The position numbers and the translations under genes are program-made. Below, one piece after another: positions 55,402 to 64,000 of a stretch of DNA of 64,000 nt (position 1 is the stretch's first letter; each line of letters starts with the position of its first letter). This stretch comes from an uncultured Bacteroidales bacterium (GTDB taxonomy: Bacteria > Bacteroidota > Bacteroidia > Bacteroidales > Paludibacteraceae): NCBI GenBank assembly GCA_946406195.1, contig CAMJJT010000004.1, forward strand, positions 1 to 64,000. The letters are read 5' to 3'. The notes under the pieces were generated by a model. That model made no database searches and had not been told where the DNA came from. It saw nothing but the letters and a program-made list of their open reading frames with translations.

Positions 55402-56916
55402 TTAATTGGCGATTTTTCGAGATTTCGAGATTACGAGATCACGAAGGGTTTTGTTGATTTCAGGCGAGAGCTCTGCTTTGTAGGCGATGAGTGCTCCGCC
55501 GCCGATGAGTACTAAACTGCGGAGCAGACTGTCTGCCCAGATATTCATCGTCGGTGCAAACCGGCTCCATAGCGCATTGACTCCAAAGAGCACTACCAAA
55601 AGCGCCAAGATAGTCCACCATCGCCGGTCAATCACGCTGATCCGGCAGAGCGGCACTACGGTGCAGATGGTCAGCACATAATACAGCCCGTACGACAGCA
55701 GATTGCTCATCGCGGCTCCGTTCATGCCGTAACGGGGCACCAGATAATTATTGAGCAACAACGCAGAGACGGTCAGCACAAGCGACATCAGAAGACTGAA
55801 CGCATAGAACCGACTGTAGTTCAGCGCGGTGTAACAGATAGTGAATGTCCCCAAAATCAATTGGCTGACACCCAAGATAAGCACTACATTTTTCGCCTGA
55901 GCGAAGGTAGCGCCATTTGGCAAAATATGGAAAATAAGGTCTATATTCACCCACATGGCTAATAAGATGAATCCGCCGATGAGGAGCATGTTCCGCGTGA
56001 CTTGGCTGATGAGATGGCTGCATTCCTCGCGGTTTTGTTCCTTGATAGCGCGCGCTAATTGGGGCGAAGCGATCGCCGAGACGGAGCGGTTAGGGATGCT
56101 GACCATCACTGCCATATAGGTTGCGATGGCGAAGATACCGGTGTTGTTCAGTCCCATCTTGGCGGTCACGAAGAACGAGGATAGAGTAGGAGCCAAAACC
56201 GATGTGAGGGCAGAGATGAAGAGGAAACCCGTGTAGATGAGATAGCGACGCACGAGGTCTGTGTTCGCGCGAAGGAAGGTCCAGTCGGGGCGCAAAGAGA
56301 TATGCCGGAGCGAGAAAAAATAGATGATGTTAATCATCGCAGCCGCGGCATAGTTGAGGCAAATACCGATGACCAAACCGTCTATGGAAAGCACCTTAAA
56401 GGCATATAGCAGATAGATTGCCAACAGCCCGACACGCACGATCAGTTCACGCACCGCACGCGGCACAACGATATGCATCAGCACATTGCAGGTACTCTCG
56501 CAAATCGTTTGATAGAGCATAAAGAAGGCAATCGGAAGAACGAAATAATAATACTCCACGAAGAGCGGTGATTTATCACCGAACCATTCTCCGAGAGGAA
56601 CCCGGCATGCCCAGTAGATAACCGCAAAAAGGATAAAACCGATGAAAGGCACGACGAGCGCCCAGAAGAAGAATCCATGGTCGTCGTCGCTTTCTTTTTC
56701 CTTAAAATACGGGTAGAAACGGATAATAGAGGCGTTGGTGCCAAGTTGTGCCAAGCCGATGAACAGAGTAGCCGCATCAATAAGCACCCGCGTCAACCCG
56801 ATTTCCTCGGTGGTGAGGAAACGGGTTAACACGAAGAACGTGGTGACAACACCTACGGCGATGCCCAGATAAGTCACTATCGTACCACGAATCGATTGCT
56901 TAGCGATGACGCCCAT
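55402..56916 (-). CDS. Polysaccharide flippase-like (MOP/Wzx) membrane protein
   Basis: 12+ TM segments, RGTIVTYLGIAVGVVTTFFVLTRFLTTEEIGLTRVLIDAA. Confidence 0.8.
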   Translation of the reverse strand: MGVIAKQSIRGTIVTYLGIAVGVVTTFFVLTRFLTTEEIGLTRVLIDAATLFIGLAQLGTNASIIRFYPYFKEKESDDDHGFFFWALVVPFIGFILFAVIYWACRVPLGEWFGDKSPLFVEYYYFVLPIAFFMLYQTICESTCNVLMHIVVPRAVRELIVRVGLLAIYLLYAFKVLSIDGLVIGICLNYAAAAMINIIYFFSLRHISLRPDWTFLRANTDLVRRYLIYTGFLFISALTSVLAPTLSSFFVTAKMGLNNTGIFAIATYMAVMVSIPNRSVSAIASPQLARAIKEQNREECSHLISQVTRNMLLIGGFILLAMWVNIDLIFHILPNGATFAQAKNVVLILGVSQLILGTFTICYTALNYSRFYAFSLLMSLVLTVSALLLNNYLVPRYGMNGAAMSNLLSYGLYYVLTICTVVPLCRISVIDRRWWTILALLVVLFGVNALWSRFAPTMNIWADSLLRSLVLIGGGALIAYKAELSPEINKTLRDLVISKSRKIAN

Positions 56917-56920
56917 CTTG

Positions 56921-57058
56921 AGATTTACGATTTTACGATTTACGATTTACGATTGATTTACGAGTTTTGTTTATTTACGATTTTACGCTGCGGACAATTG
57001 TCAATTATTCTCAATCGTCCATCAATCGTACCTCGTCAATCGTCCATTCGTCAATTAT
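56921..57058. repeat. Dispersed intergenic repeat, copy 1
   Basis: TTTACGATT words followed by GTCAATTATTCTCAATCGTCCATCAATCGTACCTCGTCAATCGTCCA; 47 bp identical to copy 2. Confidence 0.92.
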
Positions 57059-58299
57059 TTAATCTCCAGCAACTCCACCGTAAAGATCAGGGCTGCGTAT
57101 GGTGGGATAGACTGACCTGCGCCGCGCTCACCGTAACCGAGCTCATACGGGATGTAGAGCTTGTATTTGGACCCTACCGGCATGAGTTGTAGACCTTCGG
57201 TCCATCCTTTGATGACACCATTGAGCGGGAACTCAATCGGTTCGCCGCGTTGGTACGAACTATCAAAGACGGTTCCGTCAATGAGGGTACCCTCATAATG
57301 CACTTTGACGGTTTGTGCTGCGGTCGGTTTCGGACCTTTTCCAAGCGTTAGAACCTCATACTGCAGACCGGATTCGGTTACTTTGACCTCCTCGCGCAGC
57401 GCGTTCTCTTGCAGGAATTTCTCTCCTTCAGCTTTCGCTTCGCCGAATTTCATACGAGCTACAACAGTCTCTACATACTGACCGGCTGTCTGCATATCCA
57501 TCTGCTCGGTGTAGTTATACAAACCGTTGATGAAGCCTTGTTTGATCAGGTCGAAATTAGTCTCCAGACCGGAGATGCCCAGCAGACCTACGGGCTCCTG
57601 CTCGCGAATGGCTTTACCAACGTTCTTACCCATCGCTACGATCTGCGGGTTACGGACGTTCTGCTTGAGCCCCTTGTTGACGTTCTCCAAGAACTCTTCC
57701 ATAGCGCTTCCATCTTCATCTTCCGCCAAGAGATACATCTTGATCTGCGCGCCGTTGAGGACACCGAAAGCGTAGTTGAGCGAATCATTATAAGTGTTCA
57801 GTGCTACTGTCTGCGCCTCTTTCGGACATTTAGCTTTGATGGGGTCGCCGGCTTTTCCCTCTGCCTGCGCCTGATATGCCTGCATGAAGAACTCCTGAGC
57901 TGCCTCTTCGGTCATCATCGTGGTGTCGCCGTGCATCGCATTGACCATTCCTTGGAAATACAATTTCTCGTTTACAGTCCATGCCGAATTGTCAGCCAAA
58001 CCGTTTTTCTCAAATCCTTTGACCGATGCACCAAGTTGACGACCTGCCTGAGCGATCTCGCTCAGTTGCTCATCTTTGTCCATGTACGCATTCTCCAGCG
58101 CATCAACGAATTCTGCTACTGCCTCGTCGCTGCTGTCGTTAGCCATGTAATACATCTTAACCTGCAAACCGTTCAACAGACCTACAGCGTAGTTAATCGA
58201 ATCTGCCTCATTATTCAGCGTCACTTCTTGCGCTTTGTAACTATTGCCGCAGGAAACCATAGCTAATGCGGCAAGCATAAAAATACTAATCTTTTTCAT
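57055..58299 (-). CDS. FKBP-type peptidyl-prolyl isomerase lipoprotein (start revised from 58374 to 58299)
   Basis: [20 protein letters not shown] lipoprotein signal; C-terminal [84 protein letters not shown]. Confidence 0.92.
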   Translation of the reverse strand: MKKISIFMLAALAMVSCGNSYKAQEVTLNNEADSINYAVGLLNGLQVKMYYMANDSSDEAVAEFVDALENAYMDKDEQLSEIAQAGRQLGASVKGFEKNGLADNSAWTVNEKLYFQGMVNAMHGDTTMMTEEAAQEFFMQAYQAQAEGKAGDPIKAKCPKEAQTVALNTYNDSLNYAFGVLNGAQIKMYLLAEDEDGSAMEEFLENVNKGLKQNVRNPQIVAMGKNVGKAIREQEPVGLLGISGLETNFDLIKQGFINGLYNYTEQMDMQTAGQYVETVVARMKFGEAKAEGEKFLQENALREEVKVTESGLQYEVLTLGKGPKPTAAQTVKVHYEGTLIDGTVFDSSYQRGEPIEFPLNGVIKGWTEGLQLMPVGSKYKLYIPYELGYGERGAGQSIPPYAALIFTVELLEIK

Positions 58300-58337
58300 A
58301 AATTTAAATTCATTTAAATTTCTGGAGCTTCGGCTGC

Positions 58338-58368
58338 GTCGAGTTGCGTAAGCGAGCTTACACTCGAC
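58338..58368. promoter_or_regulatory. Strong intergenic hairpin between the two FKBP genes
   Basis: GTCGAGT-tgc-GTAAGC-ga-GCTTAC-ACTCGAC. Confidence 0.6.
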
Positions 58369-58392
58369 TTGCACGAACCTTCATTTTTGTTA

Positions 58393-58977
58393 TTATTCGA
58401 TTCCCAATAGTTCTACCGTGAAGATGAGGGCTGCGTACGGGGGAATTGACTGACCTGCGCCGCGTTCGCCGTAAGCCAACTGGTACGGGATGAAGAATTT
58501 GTACTTCGATCCGATTGACATGAGTTGCAGACCTTCGGTCCATCCTTTGATAACGCCGTTCAGCGGGAAAGAGATCGACTCGCCGCGTTTGTATGAACTG
58601 TCGAAAACAGTACCGTCAATGAGCGTTCCTTCATAATGAACGCGTACGGTGTCAGTAGCTTTTGGTTTCTGACCGAGCGACGGCTCCAGAATTTCGTACT
58701 GCAGACCCGATTCGGTCACTTTGACACCTTCGCGCTTTGCGTTCTCGGCGAGGAACTTCTCTCCGTCAGCTTTAGCTGCTCCGGCGATTTTCTGCTCCAA
58801 CTCTTGGAAGAACGTGTTCAGCACTTGTTGTGCCTCTTGATAACTGATCTTGGGTTGTGCGTGAGTCAGCACGTCTTCAATACCTGCTGCAAGATCCTGA
58901 TAGTTCAGTTTCTCTACACCGCTACCCATTAAGTTTTGTCCCATTGAGAGACCTAATGCATAACTAATTTTGTCCAT
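58393..58977 (-). CDS. FKBP-type peptidyl-prolyl isomerase
   Basis: [84 protein letters not shown]. Confidence 0.93.
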   Translation of the reverse strand: MDKISYALGLSMGQNLMGSGVEKLNYQDLAAGIEDVLTHAQPKISYQEAQQVLNTFFQELEQKIAGAAKADGEKFLAENAKREGVKVTESGLQYEILEPSLGQKPKATDTVRVHYEGTLIDGTVFDSSYKRGESISFPLNGVIKGWTEGLQLMSIGSKYKFFIPYQLAYGERGAGQSIPPYAALIFTVELLGIE

Positions 58978-59005
58978 AAAGTCATTTATTTATTTGTTCA
59001 TTTTC

Positions 59006-59659
59006 TTATTTCTTCATTTGGCTCATTTGCGAGAGATACCGCGCCATGTATTTGCCAAGGATGTCGAACTCGATGTTCACCACCGTGCCGGCTTCGATGT
59101 ATTTGAAGTTGGTGTTCTCTTCGGTGTACGGGATGATGCACACGGAAACGTAGCCTTTGTTGCCTTGGATATCCGGTTCGCAGGCGGTCAGGCTGACACC
59201 ATTGATGGTCACAGAACCTTTGTCCACGCAGAAATAGCCACGCTCCACCATCTCTTTGGTTGAGTCATACTCAAAGCGGTAGTACCAACTGCCGTCGGTC
59301 TCATGCGCATCGACACAAACGGCTTTCTGGTCCACGTGACCTTGCACGATGTGTCCGTCCAACCGACCGCCCATCATCATCGAGCGCTCCACATTCACCC
59401 AATCGCCCTCTTTCAACAGGTCCAGATTGGTCAGACGCAGCGTCTCCTGCATCGCCGTAACAGTATATACATTTACCATTTCACCATTTACCATTTGGTC
59501 ATTTGTCTTCACCACCGTCAGACACACGCCGTTATGGGCAATCGACTGATCGATACTCAACGGTTCGCCGAAAGGGTTGCGAAGCGTGAAATGTTTATTC
59601 GTTTGCTCGGTCTCTATCTTCACGACCTGAGCCATAGTTTCTACAATTCCTGAAAACAT
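59006..59659 (-). CDS. ribE: Riboflavin synthase (alpha chain) with repeat-encoded insertion
   Basis: MFSGIVETMAQVV..QSIAHNGVCLTVVK..YTVTAMQETLRLTNL..GGRLDGHIVQGHVD..GSVTINGVSLT. Confidence 0.94.
   Translation of the reverse strand: MFSGIVETMAQVVKIETEQTNKHFTLRNPFGEPLSIDQSIAHNGVCLTVVKTNDQMVNGEMVNVYTVTAMQETLRLTNLDLLKEGDWVNVERSMMMGGRLDGHIVQGHVDQKAVCVDAHETDGSWYYRFEYDSTKEMVERGYFCVDKGSVTINGVSLTACEPDIQGNKGYVSVCIIPYTEENTNFKYIEAGTVVNIEFDILGKYMARYLSQMSQMKK
59470..59510. repeat. TTTACCATTT word repeat inside ribE
   Basis: ATTTACCATTTCACCATTTACCATTTGGTCATTTG encodes (minus strand) NDQMVNGEMVN. Confidence 0.85.
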
Positions 59660-59695
59660 AAATCTATTTTCTTATTTGTTCATTTTCTTATTTAC

Positions 59696-61165
59696 TCATT
59701 TCTTGAAGTAATTGCCCACCACAGGTAGTCCGCTAAGCGGGAAATCGCGACGGGTCATTTTTATGATATACACCCCGATAAAGAATGTTCCTATCGCCAT
59801 GAGTACCCACATATTCAAATCGAAATAATGGCGTATGTAGTAATATACCGCTAATAATCCGAAAGTCAGCAGGGTATATTGGCCGATGGATTTCATGTCA
59901 TAGGGAATCGGGGCTTTTTTCTGACCGATGAAATAGGACAGAAGCATGATCACGAAATAGCATACCAGACTACTGCCGCAGGATGCCCAATAACCAATCA
60001 ACGGCACTCCTACGATCTGGAGCACTAAAGTGATACCTAAGCCGATCAACGAGAAATAGGCTCCCCATTTGGTCTCGTCCGTCAGTTTGTACCAAAACGA
60101 GAGATTGAAATAGATACCCTGGAAAACATACGTCCATAGCACTACCGGCACGATCTTCAAGCCCTCCCAATAAGCGCTCGAGACGATGTACCGGAAGATA
60201 TCCAGATAGAAGATCACACCCAGCAGAATCAAATACGAGAAGATGATGTAGTACTTCATTGCGTCAGCGTACGCTTCGACGGACTGACGGTCTTTGTGTT
60301 TCGCGAACACAAAAGGTTCATAAGCGTATCGGAAAGCCTGCGTGAACATCATCATCACCATCGCCACCTTGAAGCACGCTCCGTAGATACCGAGTTGTGC
60401 CTGTGCATCTTCGCCTGTGTAGAGATAAGGGAAAAGGATGCGATCCAGCGTCTGGTTCATGATTCCGGCAACACCCAACACCAAGAGCGGCAAGGAGTAG
60501 CGGAGCATCTCTTTAAGCACTGTTCCATCAAAATGTCCGTCTCGCGGCATCGTGAACGGCAGCAGACAAAGGGTCTGGATGGTCGTTGCTAAGATGTTAC
60601 TGAGGAACACATAGAACACATCGTTCTTGCCTAAAACCACCAAAAAGAGGATGTTAAAGCCGATGTTCAGCAGTACAAATAACAACTTCAGCGCCGCAAA
60701 CACCATCGGTCGTTTTTGGTAACGCAGGTACGCAAAGGGGATAGAGGAAAACGCGTCCAAGGCTACCGTAACCGCCATCATCGCAATGAACTCCGAGTGG
60801 CCCGTATATCCCAAGACGTTCGCTATCGGCTGGCGGAAAAGCACCACCATTAGCGCAAAAAGAGCGCTGGTGCTAAAGAGCGTCAGAAAAGCAGTCTTAT
60901 AGACATCCTTAGCCACGTAGTCCTCGCGGTTGGCAAAACGGAAAAAACCCGTTTCCATGCCGTAGGTCAGAATCACTAACAGCAGTGCCGTCCAAGCGTA
61001 CAGGTTGGTCACAATTCCATAATCCTCCGTCCGCGCCAGTACGTATGTGTACAACGGCACTAACAGGTAGTTAAGAAACTTACCTATTATCGAACTCAGA
61101 CCATAGATGGCGGTGTCCTTCGCCAAGGATTTCATCGAGTTATTTACCATTTTGTCATTTACCAT
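59696..61165 (-). CDS. Polysaccharide biosynthesis flippase-like (MOP/Wzx) membrane protein
   Basis: LAKDTAIYGLSSIIGKFLNYLLVPLYTYVLARTEDYGIVTNLYAWTALLLVILTYGMETGFFRFA. Confidence 0.83.
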   Translation of the reverse strand: MVNDKMVNNSMKSLAKDTAIYGLSSIIGKFLNYLLVPLYTYVLARTEDYGIVTNLYAWTALLLVILTYGMETGFFRFANREDYVAKDVYKTAFLTLFSTSALFALMVVLFRQPIANVLGYTGHSEFIAMMAVTVALDAFSSIPFAYLRYQKRPMVFAALKLLFVLLNIGFNILFLVVLGKNDVFYVFLSNILATTIQTLCLLPFTMPRDGHFDGTVLKEMLRYSLPLLVLGVAGIMNQTLDRILFPYLYTGEDAQAQLGIYGACFKVAMVMMMFTQAFRYAYEPFVFAKHKDRQSVEAYADAMKYYIIFSYLILLGVIFYLDIFRYIVSSAYWEGLKIVPVVLWTYVFQGIYFNLSFWYKLTDETKWGAYFSLIGLGITLVLQIVGVPLIGYWASCGSSLVCYFVIMLLSYFIGQKKAPIPYDMKSIGQYTLLTFGLLAVYYYIRHYFDLNMWVLMAIGTFFIGVYIIKMTRRDFPLSGLPVVGNYFKK

Positions 61166-61172
61166 GTACGAT

Positions 61173-61841
61173 CTATTCCTTTCCTGCCACGCAGATCACT
61201 ATTTCACCTTTCGGTGGTGTTTGTTGAAAATGCTTTATCAGTTCCGCGAGGGTGCCCCGAACGGTCTCTTCGTGCACTTTGCTGATCTCGCGGGTCACAC
61301 TTGCCTTGCGTTCTTCGCCGCATACCTGCGCCAACTGTTCAAGCGTCTTCACCAACCGGAAGGGCGACTCATAGACGATGAACGTCTCGTCCAGCGCTGC
61401 CAGATACTGCAACCTTGTCTGCCGCCCTTTCTTCTGCGGCAGGAAGCCCTCGAAATAGAAATGGTTGTTCGGTAGACCGCTATCCACCAACGCTGGCACA
61501 AAAGCCGTTGCACCTGGCAAACACTGTATCTCAATCCCTGCTTCGGCTGCGGCTCTCGTCAAGAAGAACCCCGGATCACTAATCGCCGGCGTACCGGCGT
61601 CGGAGATCAACGCAATGTTGGCACCCGCTTTCAGCCGCTCTACGATGTCCGCAGAGGTCTCATGCTCATTGAACTTATGATGGCTCTTCAGCGGTGTATG
61701 GATGTCGAAATGCTGCAACAGAATACCGCTGGTACGCGTATCTTCCGCTAAAATCAGATCGACTGATTTCAGCGTTTCTATCGCGCGGAACGTCATGTCC
61801 TGCAGATTGCCCACCGGTGTCGGAACGATGTATAACATCAT
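61173..61841 (-). CDS. rsmI: 16S rRNA (cytidine(1402)-2'-O)-methyltransferase
   Basis: LYIVPTPVGNLQDMTFRAIETLKSVDLILAEDTRTSGILLQHFDIHTPLKSHHKFNE..ALISDAGTPAISDPGF. Confidence 0.95.
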   Translation of the reverse strand: MMLYIVPTPVGNLQDMTFRAIETLKSVDLILAEDTRTSGILLQHFDIHTPLKSHHKFNEHETSADIVERLKAGANIALISDAGTPAISDPGFFLTRAAAEAGIEIQCLPGATAFVPALVDSGLPNNHFYFEGFLPQKKGRQTRLQYLAALDETFIVYESPFRLVKTLEQLAQVCGEERKASVTREISKVHEETVRGTLAELIKHFQQTPPKGEIVICVAGKE

Positions 61842-61844
61842 TTA

Positions 61845-61979
61845 TATTTACGATTTTATCATTTACGATTTACGATTTATTGACGAGTTTTATTTATTTA
61901 CGATTTTGTGTGGTGGACAATCGTCAATTATTCTCAATCGTCCATCAATCGTACCTCGTCAATCGTCCAATCGTCAATC
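61845..61979. repeat. Dispersed intergenic repeat, copy 2
   Basis: Same order of words; 47-bp exact core at 61923-61969 equals 57000-57046. Confidence 0.92.
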
Positions 61980-61982
61980 TTT

Positions 61983-62546
61983 TTATCCGAATCTTCTGTG
62001 CAGCGTCACGATGAACTGCTGATACGAGTTACTCTCGGTGTCCCATTGGAAATGTTTGCCGATATACTCCATCGCCTCGTCGAACGAACTCAAAGCGTTC
62101 AGCTCGGTCAGGGTACGTTGCATCAGTTCGGCGTTCTGACCAAAGAGTTCACGTTGGTACAAGAACCGATCGCCCAGCGAGATGGCCTGGCGGATGTCAT
62201 CCACCGCCTTGCCATATACGGCGGCTTTGGGAGAGGCCGTTTCTTGGGGCTCCTCAACCGCAGGCTCTTCTTTCGCAGGCTCCTCCTCTACCGCGGGAAC
62301 TTCCGGAGTTTCGGGAATCACCGGTTCCGGCTCCTTCGTGATTTCGGTATCACGTGATTCCGGAATCTCGATGGGTTTCTCGACAACAGGAGCCGGTATT
62401 TCGACGATCTTTTCAACGACCTTCTCTACCACTTTCTCTACCACTTGCGGCTCAGGTAACGGACGGTTTTTCAACTCCGCTACCTCAGCCTCCAATGTGG
62501 CGATTCGAGCCTCTAATTGTTCAAAATATTTAATTACTTCTTCCAT
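61983..62546 (-). CDS. Hypothetical protein with coiled-coil start and Glu/Pro/Val repeat region
   Basis: MEEVIKYFEQLEARIATLEAEVAELKNRPLPEPQVVEKVVEKVVEKIVEIPAPVVEKPIEIPE.. Confidence 0.7.
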   Translation of the reverse strand: MEEVIKYFEQLEARIATLEAEVAELKNRPLPEPQVVEKVVEKVVEKIVEIPAPVVEKPIEIPESRDTEITKEPEPVIPETPEVPAVEEEPAKEEPAVEEPQETASPKAAVYGKAVDDIRQAISLGDRFLYQRELFGQNAELMQRTLTELNALSSFDEAMEYIGKHFQWDTESNSYQQFIVTLHRRFG

Positions 62547-62583
62547 AGTTTTCGACTAATGACTAACGACTAACGACCAACGA

Positions 62584-63999
62584 CTATTTCGTCGCGTCCT
62601 CGAGTTTGCCCATCATTGCGAACATGAAGATCGCTGCAATCAGACAAACGCCGATGAATACGCTCCAAACGAGCCACAACGGTAAATTACCCCAGAGGAA
62701 TCCACCTACCGAAACGAGGAAGTTACCCAGTGCGGTAGCTACGAACCAGCCACCCATCATCATTCCTTTATACTGAGGAGGTGCTACTTTGCTCACAAAC
62801 GAGATACCCATTGGGCTGAGCAGCAACTCACCAAAGGTCAGAACCAGATACGTCAGAATCAGCACGTTCGAGTTCACCATCATCGGGCTCTCACCAGCCT
62901 CCAGAGCTGCCTCTTGTGCGTTCGGCGTTAACAGACCTACCGAGCAGAAAGCCATCACAGCATATGCAGCTGCAGCCACGAGCATACCGTACGCAATCTT
63001 ACGCGGCGCACTCGGCTCTTTGCCTTTCGCTGCCAGCGAACCGAAGATAGCCATACTAACCGGCGTCAAAGCAACGACATAGAAGGGGTTGAACTGCTGG
63101 AAGATAGGAGCGGTAATCCCCATCTCGGCAGGGTGGTTCAGGTATTGGAAACCCAGCACACACAATACCACAACACCAACACAACTCCAGATCATTTTTG
63201 CCTTGCGTTCACCCTCGCCGAAGATTCCAAACAGCGCGTAAACACCGATGGCAACCAGAACTAAGTTCCAAATATTGAATAGCATCGTTTGTGCGCCGGT
63301 TACTACCGGATTAACAAACTTATCTGCGAAATAGGTCAGCGTCAAACCGTTCTGGTGGAATGCCATCCAGAAGAAAATCACTACCGCGAATACGAGACAA
63401 AGAGCTACGATACGTTTCTTGGTCTGCTCAGGACTTAATTCATCTACTTTCTGACCACTCGCAGCAGCCTGCTTGGCGGTGTTCTCCACGTGCTTGAACC
63501 AAGGGCGGCAAGCGTAATAAATAGCGATACTCAAAATCAGCGAAGCGCAAGCCACAGCGAACGCAAAGTGATAACTGTCATTCACGCTCACGCCTAAACT
63601 CTCCTGTGCCCACGCCATGATTTTTACAGCTGCCGTCGGAGCAAACATAGCGCCGATATTGATTGCCATGTAGAACAGAGAGAAAGCAGCGTCACGACGG
63701 TCTGAGTACTTCGGATCGTCGTATAAGTTACCTACCATCACTTGCAAGTTACCCTTGAAGAGACCCGTTCCGAACGAGATCAGCACCAACGCACCGATCA
63801 TGCCGGACATAGCAACAGCCGTACTGCCGTACTCAACACCTCCCATCGGGATAGCCAAAAGCACGTAGCCCAGGAACATAATAATGATACCGATCGTCAC
63901 GCATTTACCGTAACCGATTTTGTCAGCGATGATACCACCGATCAACGGCAGAAAATACACGAACGCCAAGAATGTGGAATAGATAGCACCTGCTGCACC
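62584..63999 (-). CDS. POT/PTR-family peptide MFS transporter, N-terminus outside the window
   Basis: Frame is open through the window edge (GAAGAIYSTFLAFVYFLPLIGGIIADKIGYGKCVTIG); ORF-track start at 63969 is an internal TTG. Confidence 0.9.
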   Translation of the reverse strand, partial: GAAGAIYSTFLAFVYFLPLIGGIIADKIGYGKCVTIGIIIMFLGYVLLAIPMGGVEYGSTAVAMSGMIGALVLISFGTGLFKGNLQVMVGNLYDDPKYSDRRDAAFSLFYMAINIGAMFAPTAAVKIMAWAQESLGVSVNDSYHFAFAVACASLILSIAIYYACRPWFKHVENTAKQAAASGQKVDELSPEQTKKRIVALCLVFAVVIFFWMAFHQNGLTLTYFADKFVNPVVTGAQTMLFNIWNLVLVAIGVYALFGIFGEGERKAKMIWSCVGVVVLCVLGFQYLNHPAEMGITAPIFQQFNPFYVVALTPVSMAIFGSLAAKGKEPSAPRKIAYGMLVAAAAYAVMAFCSVGLLTPNAQEAALEAGESPMMVNSNVLILTYLVLTFGELLLSPMGISFVSKVAPPQYKGMMMGGWFVATALGNFLVSVGGFLWGNLPLWLVWSVFIGVCLIAAIFMFAMMGKLEDATK

Positions 64000-64000
64000 T

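Noticed and set aside
56896-57192. Plus-strand ORF similar to the ones at 61694-62022
   Set aside because: Similarity comes only from the dispersed intergenic repeat, not from a conserved gene.
58300-58374. N-terminal extension of the first FKBP in the ORF track
   Set aside because: Covers an intergenic hairpin; a lipoprotein signal starts at 58299 ([20 protein letters not shown]).

Overview
The window is a 64 kb piece of a Bacteroidales-type genome. Evidence is the rpoB-rpoC sequence, 32-bp TTTG-N20-TAnnTTTG promoters, very large secreted proteins, and Wzi/LptB/Mla envelope genes. I saw no rRNA, tRNA, CRISPR array, transposase or integrase. From left to right it contains: rpoB (3' end)-rpoC; a 3345-aa surface protein and a small membrane partner; a membrane-anchored AraC-type regulator; grpE-dnaJ; two outer-membrane barrel genes; a minus-strand envelope block (O-antigen ligase-like, GT2-kinase fusion, GT2, Wzi-like, kelch lipoprotein, lptB, xth, M6 protease, stand-alone M6-propeptide-like protein, mlaF, mlaE); a repeat-rich secreted protein; two more M6 metalloproteases, the second coupled to an S24/S26-like peptidase followed by a PqqD-like protein; two large surface proteins and an unlisted 44-codon ORF; GH28/DUF4861-like genes; truA; two flippases; two FKBPs; ribE; rsmI; and a POT transporter cut by the window edge. 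The most interesting signals are these. (1) Degenerate short-period 'word' repeats sit at many gene junctions, in signal-peptide codons and inside coding regions. Several have 7-, 11- or 20-nt periods that would shift frame if copy number changed, which makes them candidate contingency loci. (2) A stand-alone M6 propeptide-like protein is encoded by a gene whose stop directly abuts the start of an M6 protease gene (TAAATG), suggesting a candidate dedicated inhibitor or chaperone. (3) A nearly leaderless 44-aa peptide gene has a perfect promoter and terminator. (4) A candidate ncRNA carries an 11-nt triplicate repeat. (5) A structured 150-bp element with direct and inverted repeats lies after rpoC. 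All functional claims are inferences from reading the sequence; no searches were run.
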